NCBI GenBank assembly: GCA_965226755.1
Contig: CBDDDT010000006.1
Coordinates: 124,001 to 188,000, forward strand
Direction of reading: 5' to 3'
DNA from: Bog-113 sp965226755
Lineage (GTDB): Bacteria; Acidobacteriota; Terriglobia; Bryobacterales; Bryobacteraceae
DNA length: 64,000 nt
The notes under the pieces were generated by a model, which ran no database searches, was not told where the DNA came from, and saw only the letters and a program-made list of their open reading frames with translations. Shown piece after piece: positions 10,707 to 18,860 of the stretch (position 1 is its first letter; each line of letters begins with the position of its first letter). The translations under genes and the position numbers were made by a program.

Positions 10707-11610
10707 GGCTTCTCTCCGGGATGCGCAGTTTGGGCAGAATCGCTTCTATCGGGCCGCGCTCGGACTCCAGCCACGGCGGCAACTTCAGCGCGCTTCCGAG
10801 ATGTTCCAACGTCTCGTCGATGGCGAAGCCCGGCGGATCGGTCGCAATCTCAAACAAGACGCCTCCCGGCTCGCGGAAATAGATGGAGCGAAAATACTGG
10901 CGATCCAGAACCGGGGTGACGTCCAGACCGGCGCGCGACAGCTCCATGCGCCACGCCAGTTGCACTTCCTCCGACGGCGCGCGAAAAGCGACGTGGTGAA
11001 TCGTCCCCGCGCCCATTCCGCCGCGGCGTCCATCCGGCTGGCAGAGCAGATCGACGCAGCGTCCCGGATCTGAACCGGCCGCCTCATACCGGAAGCGGCT
11101 GCCGTCGTTTCCCGCGAGTTTGTACCCGAATTGGCCGGTCAGGAGAGCGGCTGTCGCTTCATAGCCGGATTCGGAAAGCGTCACGCCGTGAAAGCCCAGG
11201 ATCTGTTGATCCCCCTCCCGAGAGGCGACAATCTCAAGCCGCATGTCGTCCGGACCCGCGAAAGTGATCAGTTCCTCCCCAAAGCGCTCCAAAGGCCCCG
11301 TCACTTCGATGCCGAGAGCCGCGAGCCGCCGGCTCCAGTATTCGAGCGACCCTTTCCCGGCGAGGAACGCCACCGTAACCGCCTGTCCGGGGCCGCGGCG
11401 GCCTCGCGGGATGTCCCGCCAGGGAAAGAACGTCAGGATGGTTCCGGGCGCGCCTTGGGTATCTCCGTAGTAAAGGTGGTATGTTCCCGGGTCGTCGAAG
11501 TTCACCGTTTGCTTGACCAGCCGCAGCCCGAGCACGCCGGCGAAGAAGTCCACGTTCAACTGTGGATCGCCCGCAATCGCCGTCACGTGATGAATTCCCG
11601 GAATCAACAT
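10696..11610 (-). CDS. Ring-cleaving dioxygenase, VOC superfamily (MhqO-like)
   Basis: This is a 304-residue type I extradiol dioxygenase-like protein with two vicinal-oxygen-chelate halves. Each half begins with a HHV or HHVAF segment (IPGIHHVTAI at the N-terminus, TIHHVAFRA in the second half) that supplies metal ligands. A Glu ligand is likely in the GVLFEIATD segment. The family cleaves hydroquinones and similar aromatics. The start was chosen at the ATG preceded by GGAGGG; a frame extending further upstream has no support. It forms an operon with the downstream hydrolase, as in mhq loci of Bacillus. Confidence 0.85.
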   Translation of the reverse strand: MLIPGIHHVTAIAGDPQLNVDFFAGVLGLRLVKQTVNFDDPGTYHLYYGDTQGAPGTILTFFPWRDIPRGRRGPGQAVTVAFLAGKGSLEYWSRRLAALGIEVTGPLERFGEELITFAGPDDMRLEIVASREGDQQILGFHGVTLSESGYEATAALLTGQFGYKLAGNDGSRFRYEAAGSDPGRCVDLLCQPDGRRGGMGAGTIHHVAFRAPSEEVQLAWRMELSRAGLDVTPVLDRQYFRSIYFREPGGVLFEIATDPPGFAIDETLEHLGSALKLPPWLESERGPIEAILPKLRIPERSLAI

Positions 11611-11633
11611 CCCCACTCCCTCCAACCCAAGCG

Positions 11634-12362
11634 CTAACGATACTTGCCGGCGAACTGATTCCGGCGGATCAGCAAAAGATCCAGAAAGGACTGTGCTCCG
11701 TTCCACATCCCGACCTTCGTCCCTTCCACATGACTCCACCTCACCGGAACCTCGTCGATTTCGAATCCCAGCAGCCGGGCGATGAACAGAATCTCGACAT
11801 CAAAGCCAAAGCGATCCAGTTCCTGGCGCGCGAACACCAGTTCCGCCGATCGGCGCGAAAACAGTTTGAAGCCGCATTGCGTGTCGCGAATGCCGAGCCC
11901 CACGGCGGCCCGCATCACCAGATTGAAAAATTTCCCGGCGGTCTCCCGGAAAGCTGGTTGATGCACTCCGATCAGAGAGCGATTCACCGCGCGCGACCCG
12001 ATCACCACATCCGCATTCGTTTGGCCCGCGTCGCTCCAGAGCTTTTCCAGCTCTTCGATCGGCGCGGACAGATCGGCGTCGCTGAAAAGCCGCCACTCCG
12101 CTCGTGCCGAGAGCATCCCTCGCCGCACCGAATATCCCTTGCCGCGATTCACGGAATTCTCCAGAACACGCACGCACGGGCGTGACGCGGCAAAGGCGCG
12201 CGCCAATTCCGGGGTGCCGTCGGTCGAACCGTCGTCCACAACCACGATCTCCCAGAAGTCGAACGCCGCGCCGGCCAGATAGTCGGAAACACGCGCCAGC
12301 GTGGCCGGCAAACGCGAGTGTTCGTTGTATGCGGGAATGACGACAGAGATCGATCGAATCAA
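11634..12362 (-). CDS. Family 2 glycosyltransferase, dolichyl/polyprenyl-phosphate glucosyltransferase type
   Basis: This 242-residue GT-A enzyme begins with SVVIPAYNEHSRL. It carries the nucleotide-sugar motifs VVDDGSTDGT and FSDADLSAP (the DxD site). The later motif RDTQCGFKLF is typical of ALG5-like dolichyl-phosphate glucosyltransferases, so transfer of a sugar to undecaprenyl phosphate is likely. No C-terminal membrane helices are present. The start is TTG at 12362 with a poor ribosome-binding site. It is downstream of nothing on its strand and divergent from lysS. Confidence 0.82.
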   Translation of the reverse strand: MIRSISVVIPAYNEHSRLPATLARVSDYLAGAAFDFWEIVVVDDGSTDGTPELARAFAASRPCVRVLENSVNRGKGYSVRRGMLSARAEWRLFSDADLSAPIEELEKLWSDAGQTNADVVIGSRAVNRSLIGVHQPAFRETAGKFFNLVMRAAVGLGIRDTQCGFKLFSRRSAELVFARQELDRFGFDVEILFIARLLGFEIDEVPVRWSHVEGTKVGMWNGAQSFLDLLLIRRNQFAGKYR

Positions 12363-12384
12363 CGAATCATAATATCAGCGCGCC

Positions 12385-12390
12385 TATAAT
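12385..12390 (+). promoter_or_regulatory. Possible -10 element upstream of lysS
   Basis: A perfect TATAAT stands 57 bases before the lysS start in the only spacer between two divergent genes. No convincing -35 hexamer lies 16-18 bases upstream, so the promoter is uncertain. Confidence 0.3.
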
Positions 12391-12446
12391 AACGACTTGT
12401 CCTGTCGCGCCGCGGCGGGGGCATTTTTCCAAACCGGGAGCGATGG

Positions 12447-13970
12447 TTGTCAATCGAAGATGAGTTGTTTGAGAGCCGCCTTCAGCGCGCTCGCGAGATG
12501 GAAGACGCGGGCGCGCGACCCTATGGACAGCGCTTCGACGTAACGCATCAGATTCCGCGGGTTCTCGCGCAGTTCGGCTCCAAAACCGCGGAGGAGTTGA
12601 CGCCCGCCGGCCAGCGCGCGCCCGGCATTCGCGTGAGCGGCCGCGTGATGACCATCCGACGTATGGGCAAAGCCGCCTTCGCGAACCTGGCGGGCGGCGG
12701 AGAGCACATCCAGATCTATGTCCGCAAAGACGCCGTAAGCCCCGAAGACTTCTTATTGTTCGAGCGGCTGGATCTGGGCGATATCATCGGCGTCGAAGGC
12801 TATGTCTTCCGGACGCGCACGGGCGAGCTGAGCATCCATGCCGAAAAGCTGACGTTTCTATCCAAAATTCTGCTCGCGCTGCCCGAGAAATGGCACGGCC
12901 TCGAAGACGTGGAGATGCGCTACCGGCAGCGTTATCTGGATCTGATCTCGAACCCAGATGTGCGCCGCGTCTTCGTCACGCGCAGCAAGGTGATCGGATC
13001 TTTGCGGCGGCAACTCGACGCGCGCGGGTTCATCGAAGTGGAAACTCCGATGATGCAGCCGCTCTACGGAGGCGCCGCAGCCCGCCCGTTCGTCACCCAC
13101 CACAACACCCTGGACGTGGATCTTTTTCTGCGGATCGCTCCCGAACTGTACCTGAAGAGACTGGTCGTCGGTGGTTTGGATCGGGTCTATGAGATCAACC
13201 GGAACTTCCGGAATGAAGGCATCTCGACGATGCACAATCCGGAATTTACGATGCTCGAGTTCTATCAGGCCTACACCGATTATCGCGGGCTGATGGACTT
13301 CACCGCCGAACTGCTGGCGCGCACCGCCGAAGACGCCACCGGAAGCACGCGCGTGCCGTGGGGTGACGAAATCCTGGATTTCGGCGCGGTGCGGCGCCTC
13401 ACCATGCGCGAGGCCGTGGTCGAATACTGGCAAGGGGATGCGCGCCCGACGGCCCCGCAGGTGGAAGACCCGGAATGGCTGATGCGGCATTCCGGCGCCA
13501 AGTCGGCGGGCGAAGCCTTAGCCGACCTGTTCGAAAGATTCGCCGAGCGCCGCCTGATTCAGCCCACTTTCGTCTACGATTACCCCGTCGAGATCTCCCC
13601 GCTCTCGATGAAGAAGCCGGACGATCCGGGGATGGTGGAGCGGTTCGAGATCTTTGCGGCCGGCATGGAACTGGGGAACGCTTACACCGAGCTGAACGAT
13701 CCGCGGGAGCAAAGACGCCGCTTCGACCTGCAGCGAGCCATGCGCGCCGGCGGCGACGAGGAAGCTCACCAGATGGATGAGGACTACCTGCGCGCGCTCT
13801 GCTATGGCATGCCGCCCACCGCGGGCGAGGGCATCGGGATCGACCGCCTCACCATGATTCTGAGCGGCGTCCGGTCAATCCGCGATGTGATTCTATTCCC
13901 TCTGCTGCGTCCCGAAGGGGAGATCGGAATCGCGGAGCGGCTCCGCGCGATGGATCGCGAGCCGGCGTAA
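12447..13970 (+). CDS. lysS: Lysyl-tRNA synthetase, class II
   Basis: LysRS charges tRNA-Lys. The 507-residue protein has an N-terminal OB-fold anticodon domain (about residues 60-150), then class II motif 1 (FIEVETPMM), motif 2 (YEINRNFRNEG) and motif 3 (GEGIGIDRLTMIL). The start is TTG with GGGAG upstream. The N-terminal segment MSIEDELFE is normal for the family. The downstream permease gene begins 1 base after the stop, so the two are probably in one operon. Confidence 0.97.
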   Translation: MSIEDELFESRLQRAREMEDAGARPYGQRFDVTHQIPRVLAQFGSKTAEELTPAGQRAPGIRVSGRVMTIRRMGKAAFANLAGGGEHIQIYVRKDAVSPEDFLLFERLDLGDIIGVEGYVFRTRTGELSIHAEKLTFLSKILLALPEKWHGLEDVEMRYRQRYLDLISNPDVRRVFVTRSKVIGSLRRQLDARGFIEVETPMMQPLYGGAAARPFVTHHNTLDVDLFLRIAPELYLKRLVVGGLDRVYEINRNFRNEGISTMHNPEFTMLEFYQAYTDYRGLMDFTAELLARTAEDATGSTRVPWGDEILDFGAVRRLTMREAVVEYWQGDARPTAPQVEDPEWLMRHSGAKSAGEALADLFERFAERRLIQPTFVYDYPVEISPLSMKKPDDPGMVERFEIFAAGMELGNAYTELNDPREQRRRFDLQRAMRAGGDEEAHQMDEDYLRALCYGMPPTAGEGIGIDRLTMILSGVRSIRDVILFPLLRPEGEIGIAERLRAMDREPA

Positions 13971-13971
13971 C

Positions 13972-15204
13972 GTGACGTCGTTCGAGCTGTTCGTCGCCGC
14001 GCGGTATCTCCGCATCCGCCGCAAGGAGGCCGTGATCTCGGTCGTCACGCTGATTTCGCTGGCAGGGGTCGCCGCCGGCGTCGCGGCGTTGATCATCTCC
14101 CTGGCCATTAACAATGGCTTTCGCGACACTCTGGAGCGGGATCTGCTCGGCGCTACCTCGCACGTCAACGTGCTGGCCAAAGATCCCGGCGAGGGCATTC
14201 ACGGCTGGCGCGAATTGATTACAAAATTCCTGAAGATCCCGCACGTGGTGGCCTGCGCGCCGGTGCTGTATGCGCCCGTCTTCGTTTCCTCCGCGTTGAA
14301 CGGCACGGGGGCCATCCTCAAGGGGGTTGACGTCCATTCTGAACTTGCCGTCAGCGACGTTTTGCGCCGCCTGAAATCGGGCAGCTTGAACGGGTTTCAG
14401 GGATCTGAACACCTCCCTGGCATCATTCTGGGTTCCCATCTCGCGCAGGATCTGGGCGCCGCCCCGAACAGCGTTCTTCAGGTTCTCACCGCGCAGGGCC
14501 AGTTGACGCCGTTTGGAAAGCGCCCCAACTCGCAGCGGTTCCGCGTCGCGGGCACCTTCGAGACCGGCTTCTACGATATCGACGACAAGTGGGCTTACGC
14601 CGCGCTTCCGGCGGTGCAAAGAATCCTGTCCTTGAGCGATGTGGTGAACTCGGTCGAGCTCCGCGTCGACGACATGAACCTCGCTCCAGCGATCGGACAG
14701 GCCGCCGAACGGGTGGCCGGACCGCTTTATAGCGCCACGAACTGGCAAGAGCAAAACCGCCAGCTATTGAACGCGTTGAAAATGGAACGCGTCGTGACCT
14801 CGATCACCATCGGTTTGATCGAACTGGTGGCCGCTATCAACATCCTCATCGTTCTGACCATGATCGTCATGGAAAAATACCGGGACATTGCGGTGCTCAT
14901 GTCGATGGGCGCGCGGCGCTCCCAGATTCGCCGCATCTTGCTCTTTCAGGGCGTGATCATCGGCGCGATCGGAACCACCATCGGCCTATTCCTCGGATAC
15001 TCGCTCAGCTTTCTGGCGGACCGCTATCACTGGATTCCCCTGGACGAATCGGTTTACGCCTTGAGCTACGTGCCGTTTGAGCCCCGGTTGTTGGACGGAA
15101 TCTGGGTCGCCGGAGCGGCCATGCTGGTGAGCACGCTCGCGACCCTGTATCCGGCGCGCAACGCGATCGCGATCGTGCCGGCTGAAGTGCTCCGTTACGA
15201 ATAG
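13972..15204 (+). CDS. Lipoprotein-releasing system permease, LolC/LolE family
   Basis: This 410-residue ABC-type permease has one membrane helix near residues 22-45, a large periplasmic (MacB-like) domain, and three C-terminal helices from about residue 275, the LolC/E topology. The N-terminus MTSFELFVAARYL and the pattern RRKEAVISVVTLIS are characteristic. LolC/E extracts outer-membrane lipoproteins from the inner membrane with the ATPase LolD. No lolD gene follows in this window, so the partner must be elsewhere. The GTG start is 1 base after the lysS stop. It could be LolC or LolE, or a single LolF-like subunit. Confidence 0.85.
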   Translation: MTSFELFVAARYLRIRRKEAVISVVTLISLAGVAAGVAALIISLAINNGFRDTLERDLLGATSHVNVLAKDPGEGIHGWRELITKFLKIPHVVACAPVLYAPVFVSSALNGTGAILKGVDVHSELAVSDVLRRLKSGSLNGFQGSEHLPGIILGSHLAQDLGAAPNSVLQVLTAQGQLTPFGKRPNSQRFRVAGTFETGFYDIDDKWAYAALPAVQRILSLSDVVNSVELRVDDMNLAPAIGQAAERVAGPLYSATNWQEQNRQLLNALKMERVVTSITIGLIELVAAINILIVLTMIVMEKYRDIAVLMSMGARRSQIRRILLFQGVIIGAIGTTIGLFLGYSLSFLADRYHWIPLDESVYALSYVPFEPRLLDGIWVAGAAMLVSTLATLYPARNAIAIVPAEVLRYE

Positions 15205-15218
15205 CGCGGGCGACCCAA

Positions 15219-16079
15219 TCAGGCGCCGCGCGGGTAGCAGCCCAATACGCGTTGGAAATCCGCCAGTTCCGCCAGGTGCGCCACGGCGTTCCGGGCGGCG
15301 GCATCCTCCATATTTCCAAGGAAATCCAAATAAAAAAGGTATTCCCAAGGCTTCCCGCGGAGTGGCCGGGACTCGATCTTGGCGAGGCTCAAATCCCGCA
15401 GTGCAAAGGCGCCGAGCGCCCGGAAGATGGCGCCGGGTCGATTCCGGGTGGTGAAAACCAGCGAGGTCTTCCAACCCGGGTGCGGCGTTTTCCGCTGGAT
15501 TAAAATTTCTCCGGGCCCTTTCACCAGCAGAAAGAAACGCGTGAAATTCTGCCGGTCGTCTTCAATGGAACGCTTCAGAATGTGCGCTCCATAGTATTCC
15601 GCTGCGACGGACGAGGCGATCGCGCCGGCATCTCGCGCATTTTCTTCCATGAGCATTTTCACGCTGCCCGCGGTGTCGTAAAACGTCGCCTTTTCGATTT
15701 CCGGGTGGGCCTCAAAGAAGTCGAGACACTGGTTTAATGCGACCGGGTGCGAGTACGCACGCCGAATTTGCCGAAAAGGAACGCCGGGCGCCGCAATCAG
15801 ATTGTGGACGATGCGCACCTGCGTTTCCGCGGCGATGACCAGCTCGTGCGCCAGCAGATGATCGTAGTTCTCATGCACGGAACCGTGCAAGGTGTTCTCG
15901 ATCGGAATGATGGCGGCGTCGGCGTCGCCGCGCGCGACCATTTGGAAGGCGTCCAGAAAGCGCGGGCACGGGATCGTCTCGGGCGCCGGTCCAGCCAATT
16001 TGCGGGCGGCCTCCTCGCTGAAGGCGCCGTGTTCGCCCTGGAACGCGATCTTTAGCGCGCGTTTTCGGGTCCGGCCCAC
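15219..16079 (-). CDS. pheA: Prephenate dehydratase
   Basis: PheA converts prephenate to phenylpyruvate in phenylalanine synthesis. This 286-residue protein is the monofunctional type: a catalytic domain beginning IAFQGEHGAFSEEA and containing the NFTRFF motif near residue 190, then an ACT regulatory domain from about residue 205 (with ESRPL, the usual Phe-binding region). The chorismate mutase domain of the enterobacterial fusion is absent. The GTG start has AGGGAG 8 bases upstream. It overlaps ubiX by 28 bases, so the pair is cotranscribed. Confidence 0.95.
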   Translation of the reverse strand: MGRTRKRALKIAFQGEHGAFSEEAARKLAGPAPETIPCPRFLDAFQMVARGDADAAIIPIENTLHGSVHENYDHLLAHELVIAAETQVRIVHNLIAAPGVPFRQIRRAYSHPVALNQCLDFFEAHPEIEKATFYDTAGSVKMLMEENARDAGAIASSVAAEYYGAHILKRSIEDDRQNFTRFFLLVKGPGEILIQRKTPHPGWKTSLVFTTRNRPGAIFRALGAFALRDLSLAKIESRPLRGKPWEYLFYLDFLGNMEDAAARNAVAHLAELADFQRVLGCYPRGA

Positions 16080-16624
16080 CGTTTGGCTCCCTGTTGCGAA
16101 ATCCCGAGCAGATCCAGAACTCGCTCGACGCTGTGATCCACTAAGTCGTCGATGGTCCGCGGCTGGTGATAAAAACCGGGAATCGGCGGCGCGATGATCG
16201 CGCCCATCTCGGTGAGAGCGACCATGGCCCGGAGATGACCCAGGTGAAACGGCGTTTCGCGCACCATGAGCACGAGCTTACGGCGCTCCTTGAGCATCAC
16301 GTCCGCGGTGCGCGTCATTAAATTGGACGCGATGCCGGCGGCGATCGCCGACATCGTATTGATCGAACACGGCGCGATGACCATCCCGTCCGTCTGGAAA
16401 GACCCGCTGGCGAGACGCGCCGCGATGTCCTCGTGACTATAGGAATAGGTCGCCAGCTTTTTCAGGTCGGCGGCCAGCTTTCCGGTTTCCAGGTAAAGCG
16501 TCTTCTCGGCGGACCGGCTGATGATGAGGTGCGTCGCGATTTCCGCCTCGTCCCGCAGTTTCTCCAGAATCCGGATCCCGTAAACCGAGCCGCTCGCCCC
16601 CGAGATCCCGACGACGATGTTCAA
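16052..16624 (-). CDS. ubiX: Flavin prenyltransferase UbiX
   Basis: UbiX makes prenylated FMN, the cofactor of UbiD-type decarboxylases. The 190-residue protein begins with the flavin-binding block VVGISGASGSVYG. It has the later conserved APCSINTMSAI and MVRETPFHLGHL segments of the family. I placed the start at TTG 16624 because AGGAAGG lies 5-6 bases upstream; a GTG at 16678 would add 18 residues without a ribosome-binding site. No ubiD gene is adjacent, which leaves the client enzyme unknown. Confidence 0.92.
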   Translation of the reverse strand: MNIVVGISGASGSVYGIRILEKLRDEAEIATHLIISRSAEKTLYLETGKLAADLKKLATYSYSHEDIAARLASGSFQTDGMVIAPCSINTMSAIAAGIASNLMTRTADVMLKERRKLVLMVRETPFHLGHLRAMVALTEMGAIIAPPIPGFYHQPRTIDDLVDHSVERVLDLLGISQQGAKRWAGPENAR

Positions 16625-16688
16625 ACGATCCTTCCTCTCGCTTTGTTCTGATTCTGGAACAACTCTAGCGAGTGACACTGGTACACAC

Positions 16689-16716
16689 GTGACTTTAAGG
16701 TTATACTTTTTATACG
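16689..16716 (+). promoter_or_regulatory. Possible promoter of the HTH/S24-like gene
   Basis: GTGACT and TATACG are separated by 16 bases just before the GTG at 16723. A second candidate -10 (TATACT) lies at 16702. If the first pair is used, the transcript would start at or next to the start codon and be leaderless. Confidence 0.3.
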
Positions 16717-16722
16717 GGACCG

Positions 16723-17601
16723 GTGTTTCAATCCGACAAGCAATCCGACAAGCGCCCGCTCGGATCGCGTAAAACGGGAGTAGAGCCGTTCTCTGCGGCC
16801 ACGGCCCCGAATTACGCCCACGATGAGCCAGGGCAGCGTTTGAAGCGGGTTCGCGAGCGTCTCCGCCTGAAATACCGGGATGTCGAATTGGCCAGCATAC
16901 AGCTTGCGAGCAGGCATAAGAACGATGAGTTCATTATGCAGCTCAGCCGTCTTTCCGACATTGAGAACAAGGGTACGGTTCCATCCATTTTCCGGCTCTA
17001 CTCGCTTTGTACAATCTATCGCCTCGAACTTTCAGAGGTGATGGGCTGGTACGGCGTGAACATGGGGCAACAGACGGCGGACGCTGCCTCTATCGACATT
17101 CAAGCTACTCATTTGATTGGCTTTAACGGCACGGGAACGGGAGAGATTCACGTTCCGTTGACGTTGGATCCGGGTCTCGACCTCCGCCGCACTAGCTTTC
17201 TGAGCCGCCTGATTCAGAAGTGGGGCAAGCTGCCGTTTACGCTTCTCGATAGCCTCGATATCAAGAACCGTCGCTACGCCTTCATCGGCTCGGACGACTG
17301 GAGCATGTACCCTCTCATCCAGCCCGGATCGCTGGTCCTGATCGATGAGACCCAGCGTAAAGTGATGAATTCGGGGTGGTCGAATGAGTTCGAGAGACCG
17401 ATCTACTTCCTGGAACACCGCAATGGATTCGCGTGCGTTTGGTGTACGATGACCGACGGCAATTTAGTTTTGCAGCCGCACCCGGCTTCGATGCGTCCGC
17501 CGGAAGTTTATCGCTACCCGGAAGAAATCGAAGTGATCGGCCAGGTCACGGGCGTGGCTATGCGTCTGGATCAGGCGCACCGACGCCGAACTCTCTCCTG
17601 A
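16723..17601 (+). CDS. HTH (XRE-like) regulator with S24/LexA-like C-terminal domain
   Basis: This 292-residue protein starts with a polar segment and then a helix-turn-helix region (about residues 36-95, beginning GQRLKRVRERLRL). The C-terminal half has WSMYPLIQPGSLVLIDE, which resembles the S24 peptidase core of LexA and CI-like repressors, where Ser-Met-Glu/Tyr-Pro surrounds the catalytic Ser. I cannot confidently place the partner Lys, so self-cleavage is open. Targets are unknown. It lies divergent to ubiX and overlaps the convergent gene at 17558 by 44 bases. Confidence 0.75.
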   Translation: MFQSDKQSDKRPLGSRKTGVEPFSAATAPNYAHDEPGQRLKRVRERLRLKYRDVELASIQLASRHKNDEFIMQLSRLSDIENKGTVPSIFRLYSLCTIYRLELSEVMGWYGVNMGQQTADAASIDIQATHLIGFNGTGTGEIHVPLTLDPGLDLRRTSFLSRLIQKWGKLPFTLLDSLDIKNRRYAFIGSDDWSMYPLIQPGSLVLIDETQRKVMNSGWSNEFERPIYFLEHRNGFACVWCTMTDGNLVLQPHPASMRPPEVYRYPEEIEVIGQVTGVAMRLDQAHRRRTLS

Positions 17602-17992
17602 TCAGTTCCAGAAGGACGTCGAGATCGGTTAGAAACAGGGATCGCTCCGCGTTTCGCGTGCTGGCGGGGACCCATGTCGCAAACGGCTTTACCCGCAGCC
17701 AGCTTTTGAGTATTTCCCCCATTCCTTCTTCGCTGCCGGATAAATAACCCTTTACCTCTCTTTTCTGTGTTTCTAATGGAAAAGAAACCCAGTCCGCGAA
17801 TATTCTCTCGTGGCTCTGGCGCAAAGTGGCGTCCGACAGTTCGGCGCCAAACCGCTGTTCCAGGCCAAAGTGCTCATACCGACCAGTATGTTGGTTCCGA
17901 AGAGAGGAGAGATATTCCAAACGCCCGAAAACCGTCTCAATGTGCGACAAAGTATGGCGCCAGAGGTCATCCACCGCTCTATTGATTTGCAT
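17558..17992 (-). CDS. Hypothetical protein, 144 residues
   Basis: I do not recognise this family. The protein is soluble, helix-rich and Arg/Leu/Glu-rich, without signal peptide or membrane segment. Its 3' end overlaps the HTH/S24-like gene by 44 bases in antisense, so both strands are coding there. The ATG at 17992 is preceded by GGGGAT about 10 bases upstream; a TTG at 18016 would add 8 residues. The gene sits in an AT-richer patch (17.6-18.15 kb). Function cannot be inferred. Confidence 0.6.
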   Translation of the reverse strand: MQINRAVDDLWRHTLSHIETVFGRLEYLSSLRNQHTGRYEHFGLEQRFGAELSDATLRQSHERIFADWVSFPLETQKREVKGYLSGSEEGMGEILKSWLRVKPFATWVPASTRNAERSLFLTDLDVLLELIRREFGVGAPDPDA

Positions 17993-18045
17993 AAATTGTT
18001 GAGATCCCCACCCCAAATTATCCCTAACAGAGTAGCTAGCTTAAT

Positions 18046-18074
18046 TTGCCAAATCTGAGTTGTTCTAATAATGT
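18046..18074 (+). promoter_or_regulatory. Candidate sigma70-type promoter of the repeat-peptide gene
   Basis: TTGCCA (18046-18051) and TAATGT (18069-18074) are 17 bases apart in an AT-rich spacer. Transcription would start near 18081, about 65 bases before the start codon of the repeat protein. Confidence 0.45.
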
Positions 18075-18145
18075 AAAAATCACTAGGGTGATACTCTGAT
18101 TTCCTTTCGCATCAAACAACTTTAGTCCTACACGGAGAGAACAAA

Positions 18146-18748
18146 TTGACGATGATACGCCGAATGCTCACGACCGCTTTCCTTTTTCTGCCGCTTGCCC
18201 TTGGCAGTGCACATGGGGAGACCAATCGATCCCAGGCCGCGGATTTGATTCCGCCGCCAATCTGCCCGACAAGCGGCTGCCCCGAAGGCAATCTCGTCCG
18301 CTCCGCCGCTCTGATCCCGCCCCCAATCTGTCCGACGAGCGGCTGCCCCGAAGGCAATCTCGTCCGCTCCGCCGCTTTGATCCCGCCCCCGATCTGCCCG
18401 ACGAGCGGCTGCCCCGAAGGCAATCTCGTCCGCTCCGCGGCTGTGATCCCGCCCCCGATCTGTCCGACAAGCGGCTGCCCCGAACGCAATCTCGTCCGCT
18501 CCGCCGCTGTGATCCCGCCCCCAATCTGTCCGACGAGCGGCTGCCCCGAAGGCAATCTCGTCCGCTCCGCCGCTTTGATTCCGCCCCCGATCTGTCCGAC
18601 GAGCGGCTGCCCCGAAGGCAATCTCGTCCGCTCCGCCGCTTTGATCCCGCCCCCGATCTTTCCGACCAGCGGCTGCACCGAAGGCAAATTTATGCGCTCT
18701 GCTGTTTCCGCGCCGGCAATCTCTCGTTCCGCGCTAGTAGCAATTTAG
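18146..18748 (+). CDS. Secreted protein of seven 22-residue Cys-containing repeats
   Basis: The 200-residue product has a Sec signal peptide (basic MTMIRRM, hydrophobic core, likely cleavage after SAHG near residue 24). It then carries seven tandem 22-residue repeats with the consensus LIPPPICPTSGCPEGNLVRSAA. Each of the first six repeats has two Cys five apart (CPTSGC), giving twelve; repeat 7 is degenerate and keeps one. Differences between repeats are mostly synonymous, which suggests selection on the peptide. The TTG start has GGAGAG 6 bases upstream; an ATG at 18152 is the alternative. I know no family with this repeat. A structural envelope protein, a disulfide-rich secreted peptide or a multi-core peptide precursor are possible. 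No modification enzyme is nearby. Confidence 0.72.
   Translation: MTMIRRMLTTAFLFLPLALGSAHGETNRSQAADLIPPPICPTSGCPEGNLVRSAALIPPPICPTSGCPEGNLVRSAALIPPPICPTSGCPEGNLVRSAAVIPPPICPTSGCPERNLVRSAAVIPPPICPTSGCPEGNLVRSAALIPPPICPTSGCPEGNLVRSAALIPPPIFPTSGCTEGKFMRSAVSAPAISRSALVAI
18245..18706 (+). repeat. Seven tandem 66-bp repeats, in frame
   Basis: Seven head-to-tail units of exactly 66 bp begin at 18245, 18311, 18377, 18443, 18509, 18575 and 18641. Units are nearly identical except the last. Because 66 is a multiple of three, the antisense frames are also open across the array; these are artefacts, not genes. Confidence 0.95.
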
Positions 18749-18860
18749 CGCCTTTCCGGCGTCTCGCCTGAGCCGAAGGTCGACTCTCATTCCGTCACGC
18801 CCGGAAGCAGAATACCCGAAATTTTGGTAAACTCATGGCCAGGTCGTAGGCAGAACGTCC

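Noticed and set aside
18112..18687. Open frames on the minus strand across the 66-bp repeats
   Set aside because: The repeat length is a multiple of three and the unit lacks antisense stops, so all copies stay open by chance. No ribosome-binding site or signal peptide supports them.
18245..18706. CRISPR-like array
   Set aside because: Units are tandem, in frame and without spacers; the array encodes protein. The same applies to 54888-55175 and 63725-63820.
18146..18748. RiPP precursor with local maturation
   Set aside because: The repeated core is suggestive, but no radical SAM, YcaO, lanthionine or peptidase-transporter gene is nearby, so no claim of modification is made.
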